Source: G963668605 sp963668605
GTDB taxonomy: Bacteria > Acidobacteriota > Terriglobia > Bryobacterales > Bryobacteraceae
Reading direction: 5' to 3'
NCBI GenBank assembly: GCA_963668605.1
Contig: OY764903.1
Coordinates: 3,782,001-3,846,000, forward strand
Length of the DNA: 64,000 nt
Positions within the stretch are counted from its first letter, which is position 1. Every line of letters begins with the position of its first letter. The translations under genes were made by a program, and so were the position numbers. The notes beneath the pieces were generated by a model. The model had not been told where the DNA came from and did not search any database. It saw nothing but the letters and a program-made list of their open reading frames with translations. Positions 9,283 to 17,179 of this stretch are shown piece by piece.

Positions 9283-9353
9283 GGGTTCTGGGACAGCGTG
9301 GTTCTGGGATAGGTTCTGGGTTCTGGGGTTCTGGGACAGCCTGACCCGTCCCA
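9283..9353. repeat. REP-like GGTTCTGGGACA repeats, left flank of RAYT copy 1
   Basis: Several imperfect tandem copies of a 12-nt unit like GGTTCTGGGACA precede the element. The last copy runs into the 21-bp inverted repeat at 9333-9353. The same family, with C for T (GGTTCCGGGACA), flanks copy 2. Confidence 0.75.
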
Positions 9354-10174
9354 GTGGAGACATCTTTTCAATTTGAGGCACTACATGGAGGGAAGGGAGT
9401 TCTCCATATGCCTCGAACAGCTCGAATCGTGGTGCCTGGCGTGGCGCATCATGTGACGCAGCGCGGCACCGGCCGGCAGATCGTTTTTTACACCCGGCGA
9501 GACCGTCAGGTGTATCTTGGTTTGCTGAAAGAACACAGCGAGAAGGCAGGGCTGTCTGTGCTGGCCTACTGCTTGATGCCGAATCACGTTCACTTGGTAG
9601 TCGTTCCGAATGAAGACGATGCGTTGGCTGTGGCGCTGCGCCGGACGCACGGGCGGTATGCGCAATATCTGAACGCGCGACGGCAGCGCAGCGGACATTT
9701 GTGGCAGAATCGATTCTTCTCGTGCCCTTTGGATCAGGCGCATTTGTGGGCGGCATTGCGCTATGTCGAGCGCAATCCAGTACGGGCCGGATTGGTGGAA
9801 CGGGCCGAAGAGCATGCCTGGTCGAGCGCGCAGTGCCACCTCACGGGGCGGGACCGGCTGCGGCTTGTGGACATGGCGTTCTGGGCCGGCGTAGGAGGCG
9901 CGGAGCCCTGGGAAGCGCTGTTGGCCAGTCCCGAAGAGCAGTGGGAGATGAGGCGGTTGGAGAGGGCGACGTATGCCGGTAAGCCGTTAGGGACGAAAGA
10001 GTTCTGCGATCACGTGGGCGACTTGATCGCAAAGCGAGATGGGGAGAGGAGCGCGAAACGGAGCGCTGTTGGCGAGGGCGGCCGGTGTGCGGAACAGTTT
10101 GCGGCACAGGAATACTGACGGAAGTGTGGGATATCTTGAGTGATAAATGCCGGTGGGACGGGTCAGGCTGTCCC
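9333..10174 (+). mobile_element. RAYT element copy 1 with perfect 21-bp inverted ends
   Basis: The 21 bases at 9333-9353 (beginning GGGACAGCCTGACCC) are exactly the reverse complement of 10154-10174. Between them is one transposase gene and little else, about 842 bp in all. A second unit with the same ends lies at 14116-14957. Outside both ends are arrays of GGTTCC-type repeats. The arrangement resembles a compact IS whose ends are REP sequences. Confidence 0.75.
9408..10118 (+). CDS. REP-associated tyrosine transposase (RAYT, Y1_Tnp), copy 1
   Basis: 236 residues. ATG 9408 is used because a strong purine tract (GGAGGGAAGGGAG) precedes it and the second copy starts at the same codon. The HUH motif is H60-V-H62 in CLMPNHVHLVVVP; the likely catalytic tyrosine is Y119 in RYVERNPVRAGLV, followed by HAWSSAQ. 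These enzymes nick single-stranded REP hairpins and are relatives of IS200/IS605 TnpA. The protein appears identical to that of copy 2; the DNA differs at 15 silent sites, all before position 9633. Basic C-terminal tail. Intact and probably active or recently active. Confidence 0.92.
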   Translation: MPRTARIVVPGVAHHVTQRGTGRQIVFYTRRDRQVYLGLLKEHSEKAGLSVLAYCLMPNHVHLVVVPNEDDALAVALRRTHGRYAQYLNARRQRSGHLWQNRFFSCPLDQAHLWAALRYVERNPVRAGLVERAEEHAWSSAQCHLTGRDRLRLVDMAFWAGVGGAEPWEALLASPEEQWEMRRLERATYAGKPLGTKEFCDHVGDLIAKRDGERSAKRSAVGEGGRCAEQFAAQEY

Positions 10175-10227
10175 GGTTCCCAGGCTGTCCCGGTTCCCGG
10201 TTCCTGTCCCGGTTCCCCCGGTTCCCA
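10154..10227. repeat. CCCGGTTCC repeat array, right flank of RAYT copy 1
   Basis: Starts with the right 21-bp inverted repeat and continues with at least five GTCCCGGTTCC / CCCGGTTCC units, the reverse complement of the left-flank repeats. The remaining bases to 10464 hold no clear gene; the minus strand at 10276-10330 encodes a short tail VLAKKTGVKPEDL ending at a stop, which may be the end of a lost gene. Confidence 0.7.
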
Positions 10228-10464
10228 TCTGCGGTCACCGAGCCAAATTTTCCGGAAAGCTTTCTCAAGCAGGTTTAGAGATCTTCGGGCTTCACTCCCG
10301 TTTTCTTTGCCAGAACTTTCAACGCGACCGGCCCGATTGTAACGCGGCCGTGTCAGGCGAAGAGTAGAGCCGGCGAATCTTCCCATTCGCCATCGGCCTG
10401 GTTGTGGTCCGCGCCAAGTTCGCTCGGCGTTTTGTTGTTCGGCGAGGCTGGCGCAATTATAAAA

Positions 10465-13400
10465 TCAGAAAACGAAGCGCAACGCCATTTGCATGGTGCG
10501 ATTGCCGGAACGGTTTAGGATCTTGCCGTAATCGGAACTACGCATGTTGCCGTTAGGGTTGAAGATGTTTGGGTGATTGAAGATGTTGTAAGCTTCGGCG
10601 CGGAAGTGCAGCTGTTTGCCTTCCGCGATAGTGAAGCGCTTGAGCATCGAGAAATCGGCGGTCCAGTTGCCAGGTCCGCGCATGGCGTTGCGACCGAGAC
10701 TGCCGAAGGTGTTGCGTATGGTGGGCGCAGCAAACGACGACGGGTCAAAGTAGCGGGCCATGCGCTGGTCGGTCGTGCCTTCCGTATAGCGTAGCGGACC
10801 GACCAGATTGGGACGGTCGCCAGCGGCGGAGTCGTAATTCCAGTCCTCGCCGAGCGTGATGTCGAAGGGAGTGCCGGTGCGGGCGGTGAAGTTGCCAGCA
10901 GCCTGCCAGCCGCCCAGGAGGCGGCCGGCCCAGTGGTGGGCTTCGCGCCATAGCGGCAGGTCGTAGATGTAAAACATCTTAAAGACGTGGCTTGAGCCGA
11001 CCACGGCCTTCTCGCCGTTCCAGTTTTGCGGATTGGCGGTCTGGATGTTGTTACTGTTAACGTTTGTCGGATCGTCGCCGGTGTACTCAAGAGACTTACT
11101 CCAGACATAGGTGGAGCGGATCACAAGTCCGCGCCGGAGTCGCACGTCGCCGGTCGTCTGAAGGGCGTCGTACCAACTGCGCGCGCGAGAATGGACTATG
11201 CCGACGTAGCCGTAACCCGCGATGGGACGCCGCGCTTCGAGGTTGGAGAGGCTGGCGTTGTCAGTCCAAACGGGCAGGTTGCCGGGAAGTTCCTGCAGAA
11301 GCTTGAGAGCACGGTTGCCGACGTAAGCCGCTTCGATCGACACTGCGCTGTTGATCTGGCGGGCGACCGTGAGGTTCCACTGAAAGCTGTAAGGCGTGCG
11401 GTAATTGCGGTCGAAGCCCATGCTGTTGTTTAGGAGGGGCGGGTAGGGGAAGTTGCTCACGTCGGTTGTGAACGGCGTGGGAGGTTTGGCGTAAATGGTC
11501 GTGCGGCTGGTGCCCCAGGGATCGACGAGGCTGCGGGTTTCGCCGCCGGAGGCGCTGGGACGCCACGGCACTCCCTCTGCGGTCAAGAGCTTGGTTTGCG
11601 CGGAGTTATAAGCATAGTAGACGCCTGCGCCGCCGCGGACGACCGTTCTGCCGTTACCCTTTACGTCGTAAGCGAAGCCGAGACGGGGAGCGAAGTTGTT
11701 GTGGTCCTGGTCAAAGAAGCCCTTAGGGACGCCCTTATCGCCGTCAAAGGCGAGGTGCAACGGGGCGTTCGGGTACAAATCCGATTTGTGGCCGAAGACG
11801 AAGGCTGACGTGCGGCCGTTGCGTTCAGAAACGGCCGTATAAAGCTCGTAGCGCAGTCCGGGGGTAATGGTGAGGCGCTGAGTGATTTTCCACTGGTCTT
11901 CTATGAAAGAGAAGTTATTCCAGTTGTGCAGGTCGTAGTCGAGGATACCGAGGGTGGAGAAGGTTGCCGCACGTCCCGTAATGAAATCGGCAAAGCTGTA
12001 GCCGAATACATTCACGCCGGTGGGCTTGCCGCCAGTGGGCGTGGAGGCGGAGCGGCCGTCGAAGGTGAAGGTGCTGCTGTCCTGGTCATTGAGCTGCCGC
12101 ACGGTGTCGCGCTGGAACTCGCCTCCGAACTTGATGTTGTGGCGGCCACGGATCCAATTGACGGTGCTGCCGAAGCGATAGTTGGACTGGTCGAACAGAC
12201 TGAGCCAGCCCTGCTGAGTGCTGAAGCCATCTTTGACGGCGATCATGGGAAGGTACTTGCGGGCACCCTCCTGGCTGGTGGGCCATTTGGCACCAAAATC
12301 CGCAAGGTTCTTACCGAGGTTGGCGTTGCCGCGATCGGCCGAGAGTTTGGCCATAGCGAAGCGGCTCTGCACCACCAGATTGGGGCTGGCGATCCAGGTA
12401 TGCCGCACGGAGTTCGTGTCCTGGCGATTGGCGTTGACCTGCGGACCGAAGGCAGGCGCGTTGCCGCTGGCTGCGGTCGGTGCCTGGTCGAAATGGCCCC
12501 ACGTGCGGAAGTAGGAAAACTGGAGGGAGTGCTTAGGGTTGAAGGTGTGGTCGATCTTGGCGAGCAACTCGTTATTACGCGTGGGGTTCGTGAAGGCCCA
12601 CAAATAGCGGTCGCCGTAGTTGGGCACTGTGGGAATCAGTTGCATCAGGCTCTGCGCGACAGGGTCGAGTAGGCGCTGGGGAATGATGTTGCCGGCGAGC
12701 GGGACGCCAGTGCTGGGGTCGTACAACGGCTGGGTGAATTGGGAGAAGTCGCCTTTGGCCATGGCGGCGGTGGGGAAGCGGACGGTGTTCTGAAAGCCGC
12801 TGGCCGAGTCGTCGTAGATCTGGTACGAGGCGAAGAAGAAGGTCTTGTCCTTGCGGACGGGACCGCCCAGTGTGCCGCCGCCCTGTTTAAGGACGTCGTC
12901 CGGTTTCTCGCTGCCGCTCTTATTGCGACTCCAGCTATTTGCGTTGAATGCCTTGTTACGGAAGAAGTAAAAACCCGAGCCATGCAGTTTGTTGGTGCCC
13001 GACTTGGTAATGACGTTGAACATGCCGCCGGGCTGCTTGCCAAACTCGGCTGAGGTGTTCGAGGTGCTGACGTTGACTTCCTGAACGGCTTCCGGGTTAG
13101 GGAACTGGAGAGCGCTGTTGCGGAACGAGGCGGTGTTGTCGCTGCCATCGAGGTAAAAGCTGTTCTTCCCGCGTCGTCCGCCGTTGACGCCTGCGAAGGT
13201 GCCGTCGATGTTCTGCACTTGGGAACTGCCGTTCACCTCGACGCCGGGGGCGAGTTCGGCAAAGCCGAGCGCGTTACGCGACGAGATAGGCAGATCCGCA
13301 ATATACTGCCGCTGTACGCTGATGGAGACTTGCGCTGATACAGTGTCGATGTGCGACACGTTGGCGGTGACTTCCACGGCTTCGGAGACTTGGCCGACTT

Positions 13401-13746
13401 GCAGAGTGATGTCGGCACGGTTCGTCTTGTTGACCTCGACGGCGATGCCGGTAGCGATTGCAGCGCGGAAACCCGCAGCGGCAGCTCTCAAGGTGTACTG
13501 GCCAGGAGGAACAATGTTGAAGGTGTATCGCCCGTCCGCGCCGCCCTTCTGGGTTCGGGTGACTTGAGTGGCTTCGTTGACCAGGTTTAGGTCTACGCCG
13601 GGGATGGCAGCGCCACTGCTATCGAGCACAATGCCTTGTACGGAACCCGTGGTGTCGGCAGCCCGTGCCGGGTAGGATGAGAACAAAAATATGGCCAAGA
13701 TCGCCCATCTGAATGTGAGCATCAGTGAACCATATCTTGGGAGCAT
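10465..13746 (-). CDS. TonB-dependent receptor, Oar-like, with carboxypeptidase-regulatory domain (1)
   Basis: 1093 residues. Signal peptide (MLTFRWAILAIFLFSSYPARA), then a carboxypeptidase-regulatory-like beta domain (GSVQGIVLDSSGAAIPGVDLNLVN, about 35-115), a plug domain (LPISSRNALGFAELAPGVEVNG; VNVSTSNTSAEFGKQPGGMFNVITKSGTN) and a long beta-barrel ending in the outer-membrane Phe signature (LRFVF). Likely imports oligosaccharides or peptides across the outer membrane. The start lies in a 24-nt tandem duplication, so ATG 13746 (AGGA upstream) and ATG 13722 are both possible. Its cargo cannot be read from sequence. Divergent from the broken gene at 13957. Confidence 0.9.
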   Translation of the reverse strand: MLPRYGSLMLTFRWAILAIFLFSSYPARAADTTGSVQGIVLDSSGAAIPGVDLNLVNEATQVTRTQKGGADGRYTFNIVPPGQYTLRAAAAGFRAAIATGIAVEVNKTNRADITLQVGQVSEAVEVTANVSHIDTVSAQVSISVQRQYIADLPISSRNALGFAELAPGVEVNGSSQVQNIDGTFAGVNGGRRGKNSFYLDGSDNTASFRNSALQFPNPEAVQEVNVSTSNTSAEFGKQPGGMFNVITKSGTNKLHGSGFYFFRNKAFNANSWSRNKSGSEKPDDVLKQGGGTLGGPVRKDKTFFFASYQIYDDSASGFQNTVRFPTAAMAKGDFSQFTQPLYDPSTGVPLAGNIIPQRLLDPVAQSLMQLIPTVPNYGDRYLWAFTNPTRNNELLAKIDHTFNPKHSLQFSYFRTWGHFDQAPTAASGNAPAFGPQVNANRQDTNSVRHTWIASPNLVVQSRFAMAKLSADRGNANLGKNLADFGAKWPTSQEGARKYLPMIAVKDGFSTQQGWLSLFDQSNYRFGSTVNWIRGRHNIKFGGEFQRDTVRQLNDQDSSTFTFDGRSASTPTGGKPTGVNVFGYSFADFITGRAATFSTLGILDYDLHNWNNFSFIEDQWKITQRLTITPGLRYELYTAVSERNGRTSAFVFGHKSDLYPNAPLHLAFDGDKGVPKGFFDQDHNNFAPRLGFAYDVKGNGRTVVRGGAGVYYAYNSAQTKLLTAEGVPWRPSASGGETRSLVDPWGTSRTTIYAKPPTPFTTDVSNFPYPPLLNNSMGFDRNYRTPYSFQWNLTVARQINSAVSIEAAYVGNRALKLLQELPGNLPVWTDNASLSNLEARRPIAGYGYVGIVHSRARSWYDALQTTGDVRLRRGLVIRSTYVWSKSLEYTGDDPTNVNSNNIQTANPQNWNGEKAVVGSSHVFKMFYIYDLPLWREAHHWAGRLLGGWQAAGNFTARTGTPFDITLGEDWNYDSAAGDRPNLVGPLRYTEGTTDQRMARYFDPSSFAAPTIRNTFGSLGRNAMRGPGNWTADFSMLKRFTIAEGKQLHFRAEAYNIFNHPNIFNPNGNMRSSDYGKILNRSGNRTMQMALRFVF

Positions 13747-13881
13747 CAGTAAACCATCCTTTTAGATCAACTTATCGCAAACTCAAATGAGCTTATCGCA
13801 AATCTACGGTATGCGTCAAACCAACCCGCCTTCCCCGCGCAACAGAACGCTGCTGAGCTGCGCGTCGAGCCAAATCGGGTA

Positions 13882-13964
13882 TCGGCTTGGCCTAAACTAC
13901 AAGTGCTCAGGATATGAAAGTATCAATTGTGAACGAAGCTCTGAGGAGGGCCTTTCATGACTCG
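13882..13964 (+). repeat. 83-nt leader-like repeat, copy B
   Basis: Ungapped match to 6297-6379 (minus strand), 71/83 identical. It contains GAGGAGG and ends just past ATG 13957, the start of a truncated secreted protein. It can also be read as a 17-codon peptide from ATG 13914 (MKVSIVNEALRRAFHDS); copy A reads VKASILNEALRMALHDS in the same frame from GTG. Confidence 0.7.
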
Positions 13965-14127
13965 ATTTTTCGGTGCTGTGTTTGTTGGTCTCGTGGCGCT
14001 CACTACGGTTCCATTTGCGCTCGGGCAGACGGACCTTCCCCGGGTCGAAGGACTATCCTGGGATCTCTCGGGGTTCCGGGTTCCGGGACAGGTTCCGGGA
14101 CAGGTTCCGGGTTCCGGGACAGCCTGA
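13957..14127 (+). pseudogene. 5' end of a secreted protein broken by the RAYT element
   Basis: From ATG 13957 (strong GAGGAGG upstream) the frame encodes a convincing signal peptide (MTRFFGAVFVGLVALTTVPF ending ALGQ) and about 16 mature residues (TDLPRVEGLSWDLSG). It then runs into the GGTTCCGGGACA repeats (reading VPGQVPGQ) and stops at 14125-14127 inside the RAYT inverted repeat. The parent family is not recognised. A possible 3' remnant lies beyond the element at 15041. Confidence 0.7.
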
Positions 14128-14136
14128 CCCGTCCCA
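14071..14136. repeat. GGTTCCGGGACA repeat array, left flank of RAYT copy 2
   Basis: Four near-exact GGTTCCGGGACA units in direct repeat run into the left 21-bp inverted repeat (14116-14136). Same family as the arrays at 9283, 10154, 14937 and 15167. Confidence 0.75.
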
Positions 14137-14957
14137 GTGGAGAAATCTCTTCAGTTTGAGGCACTACATGGAGGGAGGGAGTACTCCAAATGCCTCGAAC
14201 CGCTCGAATCGTAGTGCCAGGGGTGGCGCACCATGTGACGCAGCGCGGCACCGGCCGACAGATCGTCTTTTACACCCGGCGCGACCGTCAGGTGTACCTT
14301 GGCTTGCTGAAAGAACACAGCGAAAAGGCAGGGCTGTCTGTGCTGGCCTACTGCCTGATGCCGAATCACGTTCACTTGGTAGTCGTTCCGAATGAAGACG
14401 ATGCGCTGGCGGTAGCGCTGCGCCGGACGCACGGGCGGTATGCGCAATATCTGAACGCGCGACGGCAGCGCAGCGGACATTTGTGGCAGAATCGATTCTT
14501 CTCGTGCCCTTTGGATCAGGCGCATTTGTGGGCGGCATTGCGCTATGTCGAGCGCAATCCAGTACGGGCCGGATTGGTGGAACGGGCCGAAGAGCATGCC
14601 TGGTCGAGCGCGCAGTGCCACCTCACGGGGCGGGACCGGCTGCGGCTTGTGGACATGGCGTTCTGGGCCGGCGTAGGAGGCGCGGAGCCCTGGGAAGCGC
14701 TGTTGGCCAGTCCCGAAGAGCAGTGGGAGATGAGGCGGTTGGAGAGGGCGACGTATGCCGGTAAGCCGTTAGGGACGAAAGAGTTCTGCGATCACGTGGG
14801 CGACTTGATCGCAAAGCGAGATGGGGAGAGGAGCGCGAAACGGAGCGCTGTTGGCGAGGGCGGCCGGTGTGCGGAACAGTTTGCGGCACAGGAATACTGA
14901 CGGAAGTGTGGGGATATTTTGAGTGATAATTGCCGGTGGGACGGGTCAGGCTGTCCC
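14116..14957 (+). mobile_element. RAYT element copy 2 with perfect 21-bp inverted ends
   Basis: Same 842-bp architecture as copy 1: left inverted repeat 14116-14136, one transposase gene, right inverted repeat 14937-14957. It has the same orientation as copy 1, 4.8 kb away, with a TonB receptor on the opposite strand between them. Its insertion separated the signal peptide of the gene at 13957 from any downstream part. No clear target-site duplication was seen because both sides are repeat arrays. Confidence 0.75.
14190..14900 (+). CDS. REP-associated tyrosine transposase (RAYT, Y1_Tnp), copy 2
   Basis: 236 residues, same predicted protein as copy 1 including HUH (H60, H62) and Y119. From 14415 to the stop at 14900 (486 bp) its DNA is identical to copy 1. 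In the first 225 bp there are 15 differences, every one silent. GGAGGGAGGGAG precedes the ATG. The pattern points to selection on the protein plus gene conversion or recent recombination between the copies. Confidence 0.92.
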   Translation: MPRTARIVVPGVAHHVTQRGTGRQIVFYTRRDRQVYLGLLKEHSEKAGLSVLAYCLMPNHVHLVVVPNEDDALAVALRRTHGRYAQYLNARRQRSGHLWQNRFFSCPLDQAHLWAALRYVERNPVRAGLVERAEEHAWSSAQCHLTGRDRLRLVDMAFWAGVGGAEPWEALLASPEEQWEMRRLERATYAGKPLGTKEFCDHVGDLIAKRDGERSAKRSAVGEGGRCAEQFAAQEY

Positions 14958-15030
14958 GGTTCCGTCCCGGTTCCTAGGCTGTCCCGGTTCCTGTTGTCCC
15001 GGTTCCTGTCCCGGTTCCGGTTCCCGACAG
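14937..15030. repeat. GTCCCGGTTCC repeat array, right flank of RAYT copy 2
   Basis: The right 21-bp inverted repeat followed by about six GTCCCGGTTCC-type units separated by short spacers, ending near GGTTCCCGACAGG. Confidence 0.7.
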
Positions 15031-15040
15031 GAACGGGAGG

Positions 15041-15168
15041 GACGACCTGATCCTGGTGACCTCGAACGCGAGCAGCGCCGGAGATTCGGTGGCGACCCTG
15101 ATCATGATCGATGGCCAAGGGAGGCCGGTGCCATGGCAGGCGAACGGGTATTCCGATGGCGATGACGG
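15041..15168 (+). pseudogene. Possible 3' fragment of the broken secreted gene
   Basis: The forward frame reads DDLILVTSNASSAGDSVATL then IMIDGQGRPVPWQANGYSDG, a protein-like beta-rich segment, and is cut at 15167-15193 by another pair of GGTTCCGGGACA units. It may be the continuation of the gene begun at 13957, but the missing middle prevents proof. From 15194 to 15418 no convincing gene was seen, only scrambled frames and, around 15380-15415, a GC-rich inverted repeat near GGCTCCCGGCGCGCCGGGAGC. Confidence 0.4.
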
Positions 15169-15193
15169 GTTCCGGGACAGGTTCCGGGTTCCT
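15167..15193. repeat. Solo pair of GGTTCCGGGACA units
   Basis: GGTTCCGGGACA followed by GGTTCCGGGTTCC interrupts the fragment at 15041-15168. No transposase is attached, so it looks like a non-autonomous REP insertion of the RAYT family. Confidence 0.6.
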
Positions 15194-15418
15194 GACCGAA
15201 GCGGCGCGCGCCATTGCGCTACCCGCTATGCGAGGATCTCGCGGGCACACCATGACCACCGGCTCCGGGTGTGCGGCATGTTGAGCGCGGCTCTCCGCAG
15301 GCGGTTTTTTCTGTCGTCTCCGACCACAACATCTCGGAATTGACGCGCCGCCCGACTCTTCCGCCGCAGCACCCGATTAAAGCTGCCGGCTCGGGCTCCC
15401 GGCGCGCCGGGAGCGGCA

Positions 15419-15811
15419 TCAACGAGAGGCTGAACTACCCCGTTGCTCTTTAGCGTAATTGGCCATGCCCTGGAAGTCGATAATCACCACCGGTTCGTTT
15501 CCGACCACCCAGGCGTCGTGTCCCGGCGGAATGTTAAGGACGTCGCCAGCGTGCGAGGTCCATTCGCTGCCATCATCCATCCGTGTCGTCATTGTCCCCG
15601 AGATTTGGTAGCCGTAGTGCGCGGCCTGGCAGCTTCCGGTGTTGGCGATCGGTTTGACGCAGGTGGACCACTTCCAGCCTGGTTCGAACGTGGCGCGCCC
15701 GATTGAGGCTCCGGCGACATTCACGAGTTCGACCTTGCCCTTTTCGAACCTCCGAACCTCGTTCGGAGAATTCAAACTTTTCAAGTCAAATTTCTCTGTA
15801 CCAGTTGGCAT
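15419..15811 (-). CDS. Cupin-domain protein
   Basis: 130 residues from ATG 15811, chosen for the strong AGGAGGGG a few bases upstream; the frame is open further back but without an SD. The core is a single cupin barrel: FEPGWKWSTCVKPI, CQAAHYGYQISGTMTTRMDDGSEW (metal-binding His plus G) and AGDVLNIPPGHDAWVVGNEPVVIIDF (second motif PPGHDAW with His). Small stand-alone cupins of this sort are often metal-binding sensors or isomerase-like enzymes; no specific function can be given. A TATACT hexamer lies about 70 nt upstream. It is flanked by the RAYT debris and the IS4-type element. Confidence 0.85.
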   Translation of the reverse strand: MPTGTEKFDLKSLNSPNEVRRFEKGKVELVNVAGASIGRATFEPGWKWSTCVKPIANTGSCQAAHYGYQISGTMTTRMDDGSEWTSHAGDVLNIPPGHDAWVVGNEPVVIIDFQGMANYAKEQRGSSASR

Positions 15812-15963
15812 ATCCCCTCCTATGTGACATTCACTCACTTGGCCCGGCGGACTGAGATCCGCAGGACCATCCAGTTGAGCAAAGTATAACATTGGGGTGC
15901 ACTATGATCCAGACCGAATTGAGCGGCCAACCCAGGCTCTGGGCCAGCACTAGGCGCATTCGC

Positions 15964-17039
15964 TAGCGTCCGGCTATAAGCCCGACAGATTCATCTGAAC
16001 AGTTCCACCTCCCACCGTGACTTGTAGAGCAGGCAGATGGTGAGCGCCGGCAGGTCGAAGTTATTGGTGAGGAAACGCAGATGGCGGTCTTTTTCGGTGT
16101 CATAGAAGAGGATGCGGCGGAGTGCATTGAGGTAGTGCTTTCGAGAGCTGGCCGACGCGAGCACGACGGTGTGATCGGAGCGCACGCCGGTGCTGGCATC
16201 GACGGGGTGCGAGTAGCGGCGGCGAAACAGGATGCGGCGTTTGGTGCGCGTGACGAAGAAGGCGCCGCCGCTGTGGAACCGGTGCAGGCGCGAGAAGTCC
16301 ACGTAGGCGCGGTCCATGACGTAGAAAGAGCCGGGCTCTGGCGTGATGACGTCGAGGATTTTGACATCGGGCAGTTTTCCATCAGAAACCTCAATAAATG
16401 TGGGGATCGGGCCGCGCAGATCCAGCAAGGTGTGCATCTTGAACGCGGCTTTGGTGGTGCGGAAGCGTGCCCACGGAAACACCGAGAGACAGAGGTCAAT
16501 GGTGGTGGAGTCCAAGGCGTACACCGTGTTGTCGAGATCGAAGCCAAGCGCCTCGCTGGCGTACATCGGACGTGCAATGTGGATGAGCACTTGAGCGAAG
16601 TCAGCGTAGATGCGCCAGTCGTGGCCCTCGTTGGCATCGGCCAACGTGGAGCGTGCGATTTTGCCCCGGAAGCCCATGTGATAGAGCTTGTTCTGAACGG
16701 AGCGCAGGCAGGCTTCGATATCGCGGAGACTTTTGCGGAATGTCAATTGCGCAAATGCGAGACAAAGGAACTGATCGAGGCACGAAAAGCCGCGGAATCT
16801 GGAAGCGCCGCCGTAACGTGCGACACATTTCTGGAACTCGTAGGGCGGGATATGGTCCATCACCTGGGCGAAGAGAATGCGGCCAGCAAACATGCTCCAT
16901 TGTCGGTGAGGGAAATTGAAGCGCCAGCGGAGCCCTGAATCGGTCAGCGGAAGTTCATATCGAAAAATCTCGAAAGGCCACTCATCCCTATGCCACCAAA
17001 GGGGTTATCTGTCAGCTTCAGAACGATAGCCGGACACTA
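15964..17039 (-). mobile_element. IS4-family insertion sequence, internally deleted
   Basis: The ends are inverted repeats: left TAGCGTCCGGCTAT and, on the other strand at 17039, TAGTGTCCGGCTAT, each followed within about 10-20 nt by a GACAGAT motif. The transposase gene inside loses its C-terminus immediately before the left end, so the unit is about 1.08 kb and probably non-autonomous. It cuts a secreted-protein gene at 17040. No matching target duplication was found. Confidence 0.7.
15991..16893 (-). CDS. IS4-family transposase, C-terminally truncated
   Basis: 300 residues; related transposases are nearer 370-390. N-terminal DUF4372-like region (RYGGASRFRGFSCLDQFLCL; FRKSLRDIEACL), then the DDE core: first Asp in YALDSTTIDL, second in YVMDRAYVDF, and the Y-(2)-R-(3)-E signature as YKSRWEVE near the end. 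The chain stops two residues later (LFR then TGA); the Lys and following helices of the signature are missing. The deletion joins the gene directly to the left terminal repeat. Probably inactive, although the three acidic residues remain. Confidence 0.85.
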   Translation of the reverse strand: MFAGRILFAQVMDHIPPYEFQKCVARYGGASRFRGFSCLDQFLCLAFAQLTFRKSLRDIEACLRSVQNKLYHMGFRGKIARSTLADANEGHDWRIYADFAQVLIHIARPMYASEALGFDLDNTVYALDSTTIDLCLSVFPWARFRTTKAAFKMHTLLDLRGPIPTFIEVSDGKLPDVKILDVITPEPGSFYVMDRAYVDFSRLHRFHSGGAFFVTRTKRRILFRRRYSHPVDASTGVRSDHTVVLASASSRKHYLNALRRILFYDTEKDRHLRFLTNNFDLPALTICLLYKSRWEVELFR

Positions 17040-17113
17040 CTGACCTTCACTGCTCCGCTGGCGGCCAGTGAAAGTGCTGCTGTGAGTGCAATAAGCTTTA
17101 ATTTCCGACGCAT
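17040..17113 (-). pseudogene. Signal-peptide stump of a gene cut by the IS4 element
   Basis: From ATG 17113, with GGAGG about 6 nt upstream, the frame reads MRRKLKLIALTAALSLAASG then AVKVS before entering the IS end. It is a typical Sec signal peptide with nothing left of the mature protein. No continuation was recognised beyond the other IS end at 15963, so further loss has occurred. Confidence 0.6.
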
Positions 17114-17150
17114 CGACGCCTCCATCAGTGATGATCCGATCAAAAAGGGA

Positions 17151-17179
17151 TTGACATCCAATTTTTCAATCTGTATCGT
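17151..17179 (+). promoter_or_regulatory. Sigma-70 promoter for the GH172 operon
   Basis: A perfect TTGACA at 17151-17156 is followed after 17 nt by TATCGT at 17174-17179. It lies 64 nt upstream of ATG 17243 and is the best sigma-70 match noted in the window. Confidence 0.6.

Noticed and set aside
9283..10227. REP arrays around RAYT copy 1 as a CRISPR-like array
   Set aside because: Units are about 12 nt, imperfect and without spacer-length regularity; they match the transposase ends instead.
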